From assembly GCA_008828725.1 (NCBI GenBank), contig MEHQ01002267.1, positions 160,245-224,244 of the forward strand: a stretch of DNA of 64,000 nucleotides, in the 5' to 3' direction. Position numbers and translations under genes: made by a program. Within the stretch, counting starts at the first letter, position 1. Every line of letters starts with the position of its first letter. This DNA is from Saccharina japonica. Taxonomy: Eukaryota; Sar; Phaeophyceae; Laminariales; Laminariaceae. Of this stretch, positions 1 to 12,097 are shown piece by piece. The notes below the pieces were generated by a model. That model was not told the origin of the DNA, ran no database searches, and saw only the letters and a program-made list of their open reading frames with translations.

Positions 1-8
1 AATATGTA

Positions 9-345
9 CAAGGCGCTTCGCGTAGCGGGCGGACCCGAACCGCCCGCTACGCTCGCTCATCAAGGACACGAAATAATGTGAAGAAAGAAAGTCACAGGTG
101 GCACATAAATGAAGGAGGAAACAGGCGACTTGCAAATGCCAAGAGCTCCATGTTCCAGGACAACAAAGCTGTATGTTCGAAAGAGAAAACACAGCAACAC
201 GGCCCACGGATAGATACAGCTCCATGCTCCAGGAGTGTGTTCGAAAGGAAGGGAACGCACAGCAACACAGCTCACAGCACGGCGCTGTGCTGCCTGCTGT
301 GGGTGTGATTTGTGCCTTTTTCGAGACTTATGTGTGGTAGTACAA
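9..345 (-). mobile_element. R1 element, 3'-terminal fragment
   Basis: This is the reverse complement of the 3' end of the R1 family, closely matching 3640-3881 and also found at 6290-6967, 16360-16668 and 48582-48900. It starts at the conserved CTTG/CTAG terminus with a GC-rich hairpin (GCGGGCGG...CCGCCCGC) and carries the same internal text. There is no coding capacity. With the R1 3' end at 3640-3881 it makes a head-to-head pair enclosing the first 3.9 kb. Confidence 0.7.
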
Positions 346-1150
346 CAACAACAACCACAACAAATAGTAGTAGCATGGTGACAACAAATCGACAACTACA
401 GCAACAGCAACGACAACGGAAACCACCCCCACCCCCACCCCCACACACCCACCCACCCACCCACCCAACATGTGCTACAGCAGCACAGCAGTATACGCCG
501 AACTATGTGCCAGAGCGAGGCCGGTATTATAGCGGACAAAAAAAAATGCCGGCATCGATGCGGAGCCCTGTTAGCATCTTGCCGGCACCCACGCGGAGCC
601 TTTGTATCCGACACAAACGAAACAAAGCATTTTTTTTCCAGATTCTTGTTTTTCGGAGCTTTTCATCTTGAAAGTAGTCTAAAAACCGCTAACTCGGCCA
701 GTTTTGGGTCGTTTTCGATTCTGACCGAGGTTCTGGAGATCCATTTTTTCACTTTTTGTGTACTCTTTGAAAAAAAAAACTTGATTCAAGTGTGGAAAAA
801 AAAACTTGAAAATTAGTGTGGATATGTTGACTTGATTGTAGTGTAGGGATTGGCTATACCGGCACCCACGCGGAGCCCTTGTATCGGACAAGAACATAAA
901 AAACACCATTTTCCCACTATCTTTGTTTTTCGGAGCTTTTGATATGGAAATTAGTGTAAGAACCGCTAACTCGCCCAGTTTAGGGTCGTTTTCGATTCTG
1001 ACCGAAGTTCTGGGAATTCGTTTTTTTTTCTTTACTCTGTAAAAATAACACTTGATTTTAGTGTTGTAATAAGTATCATGAAATCAGTGTGAAAATTGTA
1101 TCTTGAAATTAGTGTGGATAGTTTGACTTGATTTTAGTGTAGGTATTAGC
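345..1150 (+). repeat. R2 interspersed repeat, long copy
   Basis: This non-coding repeat has a CAA-rich start, a (CCCCCA)/(CCCA) simple run near 424-470, then two diverged units of roughly 290 bp. Each unit contains a CGGAGCC(C/T)TTGTAT segment, a 'GACCGA.GTTCTGG' segment and a tail with ACTTGATT.TAGTGT-type motifs. The same order appears inverted at 34900-35720, and pieces occur near 35700-36010, 37880-38110 and 60530-61720. I see no gene in it. Confidence 0.65.
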
Positions 1151-1345
1151 AAGTAATGGAAGGAAGCGGTAAGGAAGCGGTGTCAAAGTGGGAGGCCTGA
1201 GAGGCAAGGGACGGGACAACCCGGCCATTTCAAGAAAAAGGCAAGTACATAGACATACTTACTTTTGTCTTTTTCTTGAAATCGCCGGGTTGACCCATCC
1301 CTGGCCTCTCAGACCTCCCACTTCGACACCGCCTCCTTCGATTAC
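1151..1345. repeat. Foldback inverted repeat
   Basis: Two arms of about 90 bp (starting near 1151 and ending near 1345) are reverse complements with only scattered mismatches and a short spacer near 1245-1255. Each arm contains the GTGGGAGG.CTGAGAGGC text that also marks the 5' end of R1 copies (15478, 49800 on the minus strand). It may be an R1 5' end duplicated in inverted orientation. Confidence 0.7.
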
Positions 1346-3881
1346 TTGCCGGACCTCTTTCTACTTTCCAGCGTTTCTTTGTTTCCTACATGTTTTTTCG
1401 TGAGAGCCTTTCGGTGTTGTGTTCGTACGTGTACCCAGAGCACGGCAGCGCGGGCGAGCCTGGAGCCATCGCGGGTATGAGAGGGCGCTGGCCAGTAGAG
1501 GGGGGGGCGGAAGGAGCGCGGTTGCCTTTTTCGTGGCTAGGCTTGGCGTGTCCATCGACACACGAGGCAAGCATGAAGCGGCTTTAAATTCGTTGCTACT
1601 GGTGCCAACACAGCCTGCCCAAATTTATAAGGGTCGGTTCTGACTGTAAAACAAAATTCAAGCGGTGCTTATTTCTCGAACAAATATTATGTATAGAGAG
1701 CGAGCTACGAGTTTGAACACGAACATGGTCGAGCGCGCGAACGAGGGCCATGGTGAGCACCGGGTTTCACGCGAGGCGGGCCACGGGACTCACTAGGGCA
1801 GAGAGGCAGTAGAGCTCGACCCGGACCGAATCGATGGCGAGGTGATCGCGGGTGGGTGGAGAGCGTCGAGGCTGACAGGGGATAACAGAGGTTTCGATTT
1901 TTTTTTCGAGAGGCGCAACCATGACAGACCCGACGGCGCGACGAGATTGTTTTTAAATCAATTTTTCGTGGTAACGTACTTGATTTTCAATTGTTTCCGA
2001 CCGTTTTTTTTTTTTTTTGTTTTTGTTTTTCTCATTATTCTGTCGTTTTGTTCGAGTACGAGTATGTATCATGCTTTCTCAGTTTTGTGGTTTTTGTTTT
2101 GGGAAATGGTCATTTGGGGGCATGCCCCCTGGTTTTACGGACATTTGGGGGTAGGGTCACAATGCGCCCGCGGAACGTGCTACCGCGGGCCCAAGCAGGC
2201 CTCAAACGCCATTCCGAAGCCCTTTCGAGATGCCCGAAGCCCATGCCAAGCACGCACACAACGTTTTTTGTTTTTTCAGGCACGTCCTGGGGCCTAACGC
2301 GACGGCGGCGCACGGGGGAACTAACGAAGTCCCCGCTTTGACCACATATTGGGGGGGGATAACCCCACGTACCTACTATTAATAAATGTATCTACTTCCC
2401 CCGATTGCTCACTTTTTTCACCCCGTTTGACCGAAACCATGCCCCCTTTTGACCATCTGCGACAACCTCAAAAACAACTACAGTAGTACGTATCCACGTC
2501 ACCGCCCAACAGCCCAAATAGACCACGGGGCGGAACGTCCAGAACTTGCAAGTAGTCGGGATCGTTTGCCTCCCAAATTATCGGCGGAACTATATAAAAA
2601 TTCAATCTTTATAGACGATATGAAAATATCGGCTCTTCTGAGAAAACATGACGGTGATGGGAGAATCAGAACACATACGCGTAGTTGCTCGGCGTATGAG
2701 TGGTGGGTCGTGGGTTGCTCGGTGCTTGGTGCTTCGTTACCGGGTGATCCTACTCAAACACACCAGCCTGCCGTCCAACACACAGCACAGACACCCAGCG
2801 GCTTTGACCGTAGAGTCAGGTGGGCCAGTTCCTTCCCGCCATGTCGAGCCAATTTGGTCTGGGCACCGCTTCTGGCGCTTTGCCCCCACCACAGCACCCA
2901 GCAACGAAGCACCAAGCACCCAGCAACCCACGACCCACGACTCATACGCCGAGCAACTACGCGTATGTATTATGATTCTCCCATCACCGTCATGTTTTAT
3001 CAGAAGAGCCGATATCTTCATATCGTCTATAAAGATTTGATTTTATATAGTTCCGCCGAGATTTTCGGAGGCAAACGATCCCGACTACTCGCAAGTTCTG
3101 GATGTTTCACCCCGTGGTCTGTTCGGGCTGTTGGGCGGTGACATGGATACGTACTGCTGTAGTCGTTTTTGAGGCTGTCGCGGATGGTCAAAAGGGGGTA
3201 TGATTTCCCGTCAAACGGGGTGAAAAAAGTGGTCAATCGGGGGGGGTAGATAAATATAGTAGATACGTGGGGTTATTCCCCCCCAAGATGTGGTCAAAGG
3301 GGGGACTTCGTTTGCTGCCTCGTGCGCCGCCGTCCGGTTAGGCCCAAGGACGGGTCTGAAAAAAACAAGAAGTTGTCTGCGTGCTTGGCATGGGCTTCGG
3401 GCATCTCGCCAGGGCTTCAGAATGGCGTTTGAGGCCTGTTTGGGCCCGCGGGAGCACGTTCCGCGGGCACATTTTGACCCTACCCCTAAATGGCCGTAAA
3501 ACCAGAGGGTATACCCCCAAATGACCATTTCCCTTTTGTTTTTCGTATTCCACAACTTGACGACCGCGTGCTGTGCTTACTCTTTCATACATAGTACGAA
3601 GTACTGCTGTTGTAATACCACACATACCAGGTAATCACGAAAACGCACACAGATCACACCCAGCAGACAGCGCGGCGCCGTGCTGTGAACCGTGTTGCTG
3701 TATTATCTCTTTCGAGCATACGAGTACAGCTTTGTTGTCCTGGAGCATTGAGCTCTTGGCATTTGCAAGTCGCCTGTTTCCTCCTTCATTTATGTGCCAC
3801 CTGTGACTTTCTTTCACATTATGTTTTGTCCTTGATGAGCGAGCGTAGCGGGCGGAACCGCCCGCTACTCGAAGCGCCTAG
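1260..3881 (+). mobile_element. R1 element, interrupted by a foldback element
   Basis: R1 sequence runs from about 1260 to 2100 and resumes at 3534-3881. Its order matches the uninterrupted copy at 15478-16668. The interruption is exactly the 2101-3533 element plus a 9-bp target duplication, so the R1 insertion is older. The 3' end shows the family hairpin and ends CTAG before T. Short open frames inside are not conserved between copies, so I treat R1 as non-autonomous. Confidence 0.65.
2101..3533. mobile_element. Foldback, Mutator-like non-autonomous element
   Basis: This is a 1,433-bp palindromic element. Its arms, 2101-2740 and 2898-3533, are near-perfect inverted repeats of about 640 bp around a spacer of about 157 bp. 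The ends read GGGAAATGGTCATTTGGG and its complement. It is flanked by a perfect 9-bp direct repeat TTTTGTTTT (2092-2100 and 3534-3542), absent from the empty R1 site in the copy at 15478. Very long terminal inverted repeats with 9-bp target duplications are typical of Mutator-like elements. No transposase is visible, so the class is inferred from structure only. Confidence 0.75.
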
Positions 3882-4223
3882 TACCTTCGTACTGACTGCT
3901 GTGCTTCGTGGCTTCGTCACAACATGTACAAACAGTTTGGGGTTTCAAGATCCACGGCTCATTTCGAGAACATTCGACTACACTACGTATCGTTGTATGT
4001 ATATAATTTGTTGAATAGCATCGTGAGGGAACAGCACAGCAGAACGGGTAGGATCATGTTGCACCCGTTCCGTACTACTGGTAGGACCTGTCCTGAGCTC
4101 CCAAATATAGACGTTACCGGCTGTTTCAGTGTCCGGTATTCGTCACAAACAAAAATGAAATGATTTCTTCCGACCAACCACAGCCAAGCAAATTGAGGTC
4201 AAAACCCAAAAGCCTGAAGCATT
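3882..4223. other. No gene seen
   Basis: Unique-looking AT-rich sequence with no convincing exon. The segment AGGACCTGTCCTGAG at 4084-4098 recurs inverted near 5306-5320. Confidence 0.4.
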
Positions 4224-4859
4224 TCAGCAGACAACGATTATAAAAATAGCAAAAAACATCGTGTGGAAACAAATTTCGTATACGAGTATATACGTAAAAC
4301 AAAATATGCACAGCAGGCAAGCCACAGCAGCAGCAGCAGCCGCTGGAGGAGATGGGAGGTGGTGTTGTACCTCCTCCTCCACCCTCGCAAAGCGCGCCTC
4401 GTGAAGTCGTCTCAGTTCCTCCTCGGCGCCCAGCGCCGCTCGGGCTCCATGCGTTTCTGCTTCGGGGTGCAAACTTTGTTTCGTGATATCATCCAACTCT
4501 TCTTCCATGTCAAGCCTCACGCGCTTCTCCGTATGTATGTATCAGTAAATATATACCCTCTGGTATTATAGATATGCTTGTAGCTCCGCAGCCAGTGTCT
4601 CGGCCGGCCGACGTTGAGCAACAGCCACGTCGCGTGCACGAGCGACACCGTTGTGCCGTCGCTCCAGCGTACGTTGTAGTGGCGGCGGTCCGCGGCGTTC
4701 GCGGCGTGCCGCTCCCGCACCGCTATATGCCAACTTCTCTGGTGTGGTTGTCCGTGTCCGAGCAAAATAGTCGTCGTGCTTTTTTGTTTTTTCCAAAGCT
4801 TCTTGCGATGTTTTCGTTTTTTTTTGGCTAGAATTGCCTATAAGTAGCAAACACCTCAT
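4224..4859 (-). CDS. Coding-like minus-strand segments, unknown product
   Basis: Two adjacent stretches read like protein on the minus strand. The first (about 4740-4575) includes HYNVRWSDGTTVSLVHATW. The second (4520-4330) reads MRLDMEEELDDITKQS..., is Glu/Arg-rich with predicted helix (EEELRRLHEARFARVEEE), and runs into a short Ala tract and then hydrophobic intron-like sequence. A GTATAT-type donor near 4555 could separate them. I do not recognise the family. Amino-acid composition is the only evidence, and no start or stop can be fixed. It may be a gene fragment or pseudogene continuous with the next entry. Confidence 0.3.
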
Positions 4860-5214
4860 TTTTGAACGAGTGGTACTTGACTGTGACGTCTTCGATTTCG
4901 ATGCGGTCTTCGACTCTATGTGCGCTGAAACCTGATCTTACTTTCTGTAGCCACACTATGTAAATATACACCGAGTCACTCTGCTACCGTCTGCAAATTA
5001 CTGAAAACCCTGAAAATCACCCATTTGGAATGTTTTCACGGCCCTTCGACGCGGAACCACATTTCGATGGCTGTCGGAAGGTAGATAAGGTCGTTTTACA
5101 TGTCTCCACGCAGTGAAAATTCTCAATTGTACACGTATCAAAAGTTATCGATGATGCCATGCAGTAGGTCTGGTATACTATATTCAAGTTATATTGGGAC
5201 TCGAGGCAGTCCAA
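4845..5214 (-). CDS. Coding-like minus-strand segments upstream of 4859
   Basis: On the minus strand, 5214-5017 reads MDCLESQYNLNIVYQTYCM... and ends in GRENIPNG at a possible GTGATT donor. A second stretch (about 5000-4845), following a TAGCAG acceptor-like site, reads ...RVEDRIEIEDVTVKYHSFK... to a stop. The composition is protein-like and differs from the flanking repeats. The gap between the segments (about 40 nt) is short for an intron, so decay or a non-spliced relation is possible. No family was recognised. Confidence 0.27.
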
Positions 5215-5235
5215 AATCTTGACGATTTTTCAGTC

Positions 5236-5720
5236 TAATCAAATGTTACGTATGGTGAAAAATTTATCGATTTAATCTGCCACTTTTTTGTGGTCGTTAG
5301 GCACCTCAGGACAGGTCCTAACTGTCTGCCCCTCCCCGAGGGGGCATCGGGGTATTCGACGAGGTACCAGGTTCCTATACAGCAGTATTGCATATATACC
5401 ACCCGACTGTTGTGGTCTGCTATTGATGTTAATAACATACGAGGTAAAAGCCGACGGAGAGGGGGTACAGAACAACTGACTACGATCATATTCACCTACC
5501 TGGTATGATCTATGATACCACAAAAAGTAGTACGTATCTGGTGTTAATATTATAATAGTATTCGTATTATAGAGATGTCATATCATATAATACATACACG
5601 TATTATACAGCATCATCCTGAAAACAGTACGCGTATTGCATGTGCGGAGTTTTGTTTGAATTTCATTGAGGAACTTCGAAATTAAAAGTTCGAGTTATTC
5701 ATCTCAAAACAACATATAAT
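5236..5720. other. AT-rich spacer, no gene seen
   Basis: AT-rich, with runs of TATTATA-type sequence and one copy of the motif TACCTGGTA at 5497. No exon or RNA gene is supported. Confidence 0.4.
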
Positions 5721-5929
5721 AGACTTACTTACGTTCATCCTTTTTGGTTTGGAAGCTTTCCTCGGCATATCTTCGTACCTGACAGCCACTCTCAGCCTCT
5801 AATTGCCGAAGGAGAAGTGACTTGCTTTCCCGAAGTTCTTTGCTTTCTTTGCTTTCTTTCGTTTTCGCGATTATTTGCTTTCCCGAAGTTTTTGGCTTCC
5901 TTTCCGGCTTTTCTTTTTGCCTCCAGCTT

Positions 5930-6967
5930 TTTTTCATTTTTTTTGTGCTCGTGCGTGAGCACGGCAACGTGGGTGAGCGCGGCGCTATGGCGGGTATCAG
6001 CGGTCGCTGGCCAGTAGAGGGAGGGTCGGAAGGAGCGCGGTTGCCGTTTTCGTGGCTAGGCGTGGCGTGTCCATCGAGACTCCAGGGAAGCATGAAGAAA
6101 AGTCGGCTCTGTCTGACTCTCCTGAAGTTTGTTGTGAACAACCCGTTTTGGTATTCAAAAGAACATTCAACCGGTGCTTACTTTTCGAGGAATAATTCTG
6201 AAACACAGCGAGAGAGCGAGAGAGCTCAGCAGACTGCTCATAATCATTGTACGATTGTTGTACCACCCACAGTAGTCACGAAAAAGGCACAAATCACATC
6301 CCCAGCAGGCAGCGCAGCACCGTGCTGTGAGCAGTGTTGCTGTGCTTTCTCTTCCTTTCGAAAGTACAGCTTTGTTGTCCTGGAAGATGGTGCTCTATCT
6401 GTCTACTGCTGTAAGCATTTGCAAGTCGCCTGTACGGGGACGTCCCCCCCCCTTTTTTCCAACTTTTTGTGGTGTACGACGACAGGCGACTGCTGTTATC
6501 GTACAGGTATATACAGTAGGTGCTTATATGCAACATACCAGTACTCCTGGAGTACAATAGAGCGGTACGTAGGCGGGTACTATACGTTCAGTTGCGTACA
6601 TACGTACAGCAGTTGTTATTTCGCTGCATTGCACGATGAATCTCTTGGCATCTTCAAGTCGGTCCTTGCACCACATCGTGGACGTTTTCTGCCCCTTTCC
6701 TTGTGCAGGCGTAGCGGACGGCGCCAGCCACCCTCGGAGCGGAGCTTTGCTTTCTTCGCGATCTTTTTTCGTGTTGGAAGATAGATATTCACCACTATCG
6801 TTTCTGTCCTGTATTTGCCGTCATACATTTATGTGGAGCTCTTGGCATTATCAAGTCGCCAGTTGCAGCTTATATATATTCCTCTTTAATCCTTTTCACA
6901 TTTGGTTTTATGCTTCCTTCCGCGAGCGTAGCGGGCGGTGTTAGCCGCCCGCGCAGCGGAGCCCTTG
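5930..6967 (+). mobile_element. R1 element, internally deleted copy
   Basis: It shares the R1 blocks GAGCACGGCA.CG.GGGTGAGC..., CGCTGGCCAGTAGAGGG and the 3' part (CAGGCAGCGCAGC.CCGTGCTGTGAG...) with the copies at 1260, 15478 and 48582. It lacks the central block seen at 16000-16300. It ends with the GC-rich hairpin and GAGCCCTTG at 6967. A second, diverged hairpin-bearing 3'-like block lies at 6660-6760. The long open frame across it is not conserved in other copies. Confidence 0.6.
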
Positions 6968-8272
6968 TATATACATACATACGTACTGCACGTACGTGGT
7001 AAGTATCATATTCACGTATATATCATGAAAAATATGAATGCCCCCACCCCACCGCATAGTTTTGTTTTTGTTGTTTTCGTTGTTGTTGATGATATCAGAT
7101 GTTGTTGCCCATCCTATTATGTTGTTGTTAATGTCGTTTTTGTGTAGCTCTTTAGTATGTTGTTGTTTTCGTTGTTGTGGTGCATGTTTTTTTTGTGTCG
7201 CTACGAATTCATGCAATGCGTACGTAAAGCTGCCTGTGTGTGGTACCTTACTTTTACTAATTTCTTCAGCTCGTTTTCTGTTGTTGTGTTATTGCCCATT
7301 TTAGATTTTGCTGTTGTTTTCGTTGTTTTTGTTGACTGCAGCTACTGCTACGAGGGGGGTGTGATGCGGGAATATATGTATTATTGAGACCGACACACAA
7401 CGTATGCCATATTCTTGAAGATGTATTTTTAACTCTCTCTTTTCCTGATAATTTCGATAGTTGGAGATGAAAAATTGCAGTTGATTATTTCAAATCCACG
7501 CTCGGTCGCCACAATGCGCAATCTCAAAATTCCCGGTCGCCACAAAATGCGTAATACGGTCAAAATTAAATCTTGTTCAGGCTTCAAGTTTGTGTGTTTA
7601 CACAGCAGTAGTGTACGTAGTAGAGGAATAAATGAATTTCGAGGTTCGTTATCTTGAACTGGATGTGGAAAGCACTCTCTGTTGACTAAGAAATTCATCC
7701 TGGGCGAGTTTTCCCGTTTTTTATTTGGTGTCCTGTATTATACCACTCTCGAGACTCGTACATACTTTAGAATCGTAACGTATCTCAGGGCTTTAAGTAT
7801 ATACCACTGCTGCTGTTGTTGTAGATTTAGATATAGTGTGCTACTATCAATACTAAGAGCTGAAGCATGATATGATGATACGTATACGAGTATAGTAGTG
7901 TGTCCTTTTCTGGATTATTGTGACTCACATACTACCTTCTTTTGTTACTGTCGTTGTTGTTGTTGTTGTTGTCACATAAGCAGCCAAAATATGAGTACAC
8001 CCCCCCTCCCTCCGCCCACAGCAGTTTGATTTATCGCGTCGCTCTTCTTCGAAATTAATTATGTGCGACCCGTCCCCGTTCGTCCCCGAACCCAACCCAA
8101 CCGGTTCCTAACCTATCTGCATGACACGACACTTCGAGGCAAACACGCGCTGGCTCTGTTCGCTCCATCGACTTTGCGCGTAAAGTGTTGGACTGCAATA
8201 TATTATACAGCTTCTCAAGAAGAGTAAGAGGGTGGAAACATGAAATAACTGTAGTACTCGTTGTGTAGGATT
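6968..8272. other. No gene supported; GTT-rich microsatellite-like DNA
   Basis: 7040-7345 is rich in GTTGTT/TTTTCGTTG, and 7950-7975 is another GTT tract. 7430-7700 has an open minus-strand frame (89 codons) containing a short direct repeat CGGTCGCCACAA, but nothing recognisable. No splice-bounded exon was seen. Confidence 0.35.
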
Positions 8273-8950
8273 CGCATTTTCTGTCTATCTGCGTCTCTCT
8301 GCTGTGTTTTCTCAACAATATGCAACTAACTGGGTTATATATATGGCTATTATTATCGAAATACGTTTTTTCCTAGAACAAATCCAGGTTTTCTGGTGTT
8401 TTTTTCATCAATTAGTATGTGAATGCTACGACGTCCAACAGTTTTCGCCCTCTGTTAAAGTTAAATTTCAAAAATTGGGACAGAACGTTTCCGTAACTTG
8501 AATAAAATATTTTCGAATTGAGTTAATGTGGAGAATTTGAAAAAATGCAACCCGTGAATAACGGCCCTTAGAGTATGTACTTACTTTCAGTCTTTCGGGA
8601 TTATATACCACGGTTTTGCATTTTTTGTCTCTCTGCGTCTCTCTGCTGTGTTTTCTCAACAATAGGCAACTAACTGGCTTATGTATGGCCGTTATGATCG
8701 AAAGACGTTTTGTCCGAAAACAAATCCAGGTTTTCTGGTGTTTTTTTTCATCAATTAGTATGTAAATGCTACAGCGTCCAACATTTTTCGCCCTCTGTTA
8801 AAGTTAAATTAAAAAAAATGGGACAAAACGTTTCTCGTAACTTGAATCAAACCTTTTCAAATTGAGGTAACCTGAAGAATCTGAAAACATACAACCGGCC
8901 CTTAGAGTATGTTCTTACTTTCAGTATTTCGGGATTATATACCACGGTTT
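8273..8950. repeat. Two-copy tandem duplication, about 340 bp
   Basis: The block from GCATTTT.TGTCT.TCTGCGTCTC to TTCGGGATTATATACCACGG occurs twice in tandem, offset by about 335-345 bp. It includes CTCTGCTGTGTTTTCTCAAC at 8297 and 8641, and TTAGAGTATGT at 8569 and 8903. Identity is about 90% by eye. It is non-coding. Confidence 0.75.
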
Positions 8951-9560
8951 GTCGAAAAGTTAATTCAGTACGCGCACTATTTTTCGTTTTCATTTATTTT
9001 TCTGCTGGAGGTAGTACTCCGGTCCAAAGTTGTTGGACCTGTCCTGTTACCACAGGCTTGCATTTTGGCGATGAGTTATAATGTGAAAACGACAAAAACA
9101 ACAACTGCGAGTACTACTACTACTGTGGATACTGTGCCTGTACTCCAAGTGTTTCGGGGTGCGATAAGGCGGGTACTGCCTTTACTCGGGGTTCTGTACT
9201 GCTCATACTCCCAATCAGTACTCACATTGTTTGGTCTTCCGGTACTATTCATGGTCCCATTAACCGCAGCATTTAGCCCGTTAATGTTTTAGTACTCTCA
9301 GTATACTCCGAGTACGAAGTGTTTCAAGCTCGCCTCTAAAATACGTAGACGTCATTATCATTTTCCGATTATACCTGGTAGGCAATAACGGGTTCGGTCG
9401 CTTTCACATATTAATCAGTTTTCCTCGCGTAGTATTCTCGGCTTGTTTGTGGTTTGGACGACACCAGGAAGGGGGGTGTTCCCGGCGTGGAGTTGACAGT
9501 GTACCCATCATGTTGTCGTTGACTTTGTTCATGGCTTTCGCTTTTTTCGGTCATCGCTGG
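8951..9560. other. No gene supported
   Basis: One open plus-strand frame to 9292 has hydrophobic and Thr-rich parts but no recognisable family or splice context. TACCTGGTA is present at 9372. Confidence 0.35.
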
Positions 9561-9561
9561 C

Positions 9562-10014
9562 GTGCGGTTTCTCATAAAAAAATCCCACCGTTGTCGCCAG
9601 CAAGGAAAACAGTTTGTCGGTGCTCAGGCAATCATACGTTTACTCAGATGGGTATGTGATCCCCAACATTATTGGTGTGTTGTTTGGCGGGGGCGAATAC
9701 TGTCTTGGCCCGATCGGGAGGGTGTTGTGTCAGAGCGTATCGGACTGAATCACGAAGCGTGTTTTGATGATATTGAATTGCGTCAAAAATATTACCTACC
9801 CGACGAGTATCTATCGACGTTGAGACCATCAGCAGGCATCGAACGGGTCGTTGACAGGGCAGAGCAACTGCCACATAGTATTGAGCTGCAAAACCCTGCT
9901 GCATCAATCTTCTTCGAGATCATTGTTCATTGCGTCGGGGATCACTGGTTTTGTTTTGCTCCGGACCCTTGGCATCGAAAACTGCCGTTGGCATATGATT
10001 TGTATTTATCCTGA
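9562..10014 (+). CDS. Possible exon or ORF, unknown product
   Basis: An open frame of 150 codons ending in TGA at 10014. From 9613 onward the composition looks protein-like (FVGAQAIIRLLRW..., then IGLNHEACFDDIELRQKYY, later VHCVGDHWFCFAPDPW). The frame begins with GTG, not ATG. An acceptor-like GGAAAACAG lies just before 9613, so this may be a terminal exon. It ends only 68 bp before the foldback element at 10082. I recognise no domain; it could be a transposon-derived fragment. Confidence 0.3.
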   Translation: MRFLIKKSHRCRQQGKQFVGAQAIIRLLRWVCDPQHYWCVVWRGRILSWPDREGVVSERIGLNHEACFDDIELRQKYYLPDEYLSTLRPSAGIERVVDRAEQLPHSIELQNPAASIFFEIIVHCVGDHWFCFAPDPWHRKLPLAYDLYLS

Positions 10015-10580
10015 AAACGTTGTGGCCTTAAGCTTCGACGGCGGCCATTACGCCGCCGGCGAATCCCCCTTGTACATTACAGGGAAATTGTCATTTGGGG
10101 GTATACCCCCTGGTTTTACAGCCATTTGGGGGTAGGGTCAAAATGCGCCCGCGGAACGCGCTCCCGCGGGCCCAAACAGGCCTTAAACGCCATTCCGAAG
10201 CCCTGGCGAGATGCCCGAAGCCCATGCCTAGCACGCACACATTTTTTTTTTCAGGCACGTCCTTGGGCCTAACGGGACGGCGGCGCACGAGGGAGCAAAC
10301 AAAGTCCCCCATTTGACCACATCTTGGGGGGGGATAACCCCATGTACCTACTAAATTTATCTACTCCCCCCGATTGACCACTTTTTTCACCTCGTTTGAC
10401 CGAAACCATACCCCCTTTTGACCATCCGCGACAGCCTCGAGAACGACTACAGCAGTACGTATTCACGTCACCGCCCAACAGCCCGAATAGACCACGGGGT
10501 GGAACATCCAGAACTTGTGAGTAGTCGGAATCGTTTGCCTCCCAAATCTCGGCGGGACTATATAAAAATCAAATCTTTAT

Positions 10581-11351
10581 ACGAGCTGATTCCACGGAAA
10601 GGCGTAAAATTCCACCTTCGGCAAATAACAAACGGGATACAATGTTTTTTTCAACACTAAATATATCTACACGACCGCATGAACAAGGGGAACACATCGG
10701 TGAAGCGATTTTCGTAGTGCGAGTTGTAGTTCGCGAGATATGGACATTGTCGTACTACTTAGGGAGGCGCTATTCCACGTAGGGATGATATTCCTATAGT
10801 TAAATCAAGATACTTCGAAATCAGGCCATATATCGGTCAGTACGTGGACATATTCGACACTATTCATATTGACATGATCGCATCAACAAGAGGAAGACGT
10901 TCGTGACACTTTTTTTGATTTGCAAGCCGTGAGGGGCTGTTATAAGAAACGCCTCCCAAAGTACTAGAACAATGTAAAGAGCAATTTTGGCACCTTAGGG
11001 GAATATTTACTGCTCACGGGAATCGTTTTTGCGCTTTGGTTTTTGAGAGTTGTAACACGAAAATTTGACACGGTTGTGCGCAACCACATTACAAAACAAC
11101 GTATGACTGGCCTTTTTTCAAAAAATAAATACATGTGCATGAGGAACGGTCAAAGTTGCCAAAACAATTCAGAAAATATGGAAAAGTGTACCAAAAGAAC
11201 GAAAAAAACAAAACATCAAAAATGGCCAGTCATACGTTTTGTCTTCGTGTTGTGACGCACATCCCTGCCAAGTTTCGTTTTCCAACTCTCAAAAACCAAA
11301 GCGCAAAGTTGCGAAGGGGTTAAGCTCTGGCTGTCTCTGGAACCAGCTCGT
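10581..11351. mobile_element. Nested 771-bp TIR element
   Basis: It interrupts the left arm of the foldback element exactly where the other copy is continuous. The ends are inverted: ACGAGCTGATTCC at 10581 and GGAACCAGCTCGT ending at 11351, one mismatch in 13. It contains a second internal inverted repeat (11031-11112 against 11223-11305, about 75% identity, joined by GTATGACTGGCC/GGCCAGTCATAC). The target duplication is unclear, at most a TA-like dinucleotide. It is non-coding. Confidence 0.55.
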
Positions 11352-11653
11352 GGACGATATGAAGATATCGGTTCTTCTGATAAAACATGACGGCGGTGAT
11401 GGGAGAAGCGGAACACATACGCGTAGTTGCTCGGCGTATGAGTCTTGGGTGGCTGGGTGCTTGATGTTTCGTTGCTGGGTGCTGTGGGTCATGGGTACTC
11501 GGTGCTTGGTTTTGTCGGACGGAAGGGAAGGGGTCTTTGGGACACGAACAACATCAGGCGTAACGAACGGTCGTTAGTCTTATTGAGAGGTGCATTCCTC
11601 CCGTCCCCCATCGTATGCATCCCCGAGACCGCTGCGACGGATCACACGATATG

Positions 11654-12097
<444 letters not shown>

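Noticed and set aside
5822..6784. 320-codon plus-strand frame
   Set aside because: Runs across an R1 repeat copy and the frame is not preserved in other R1 copies.
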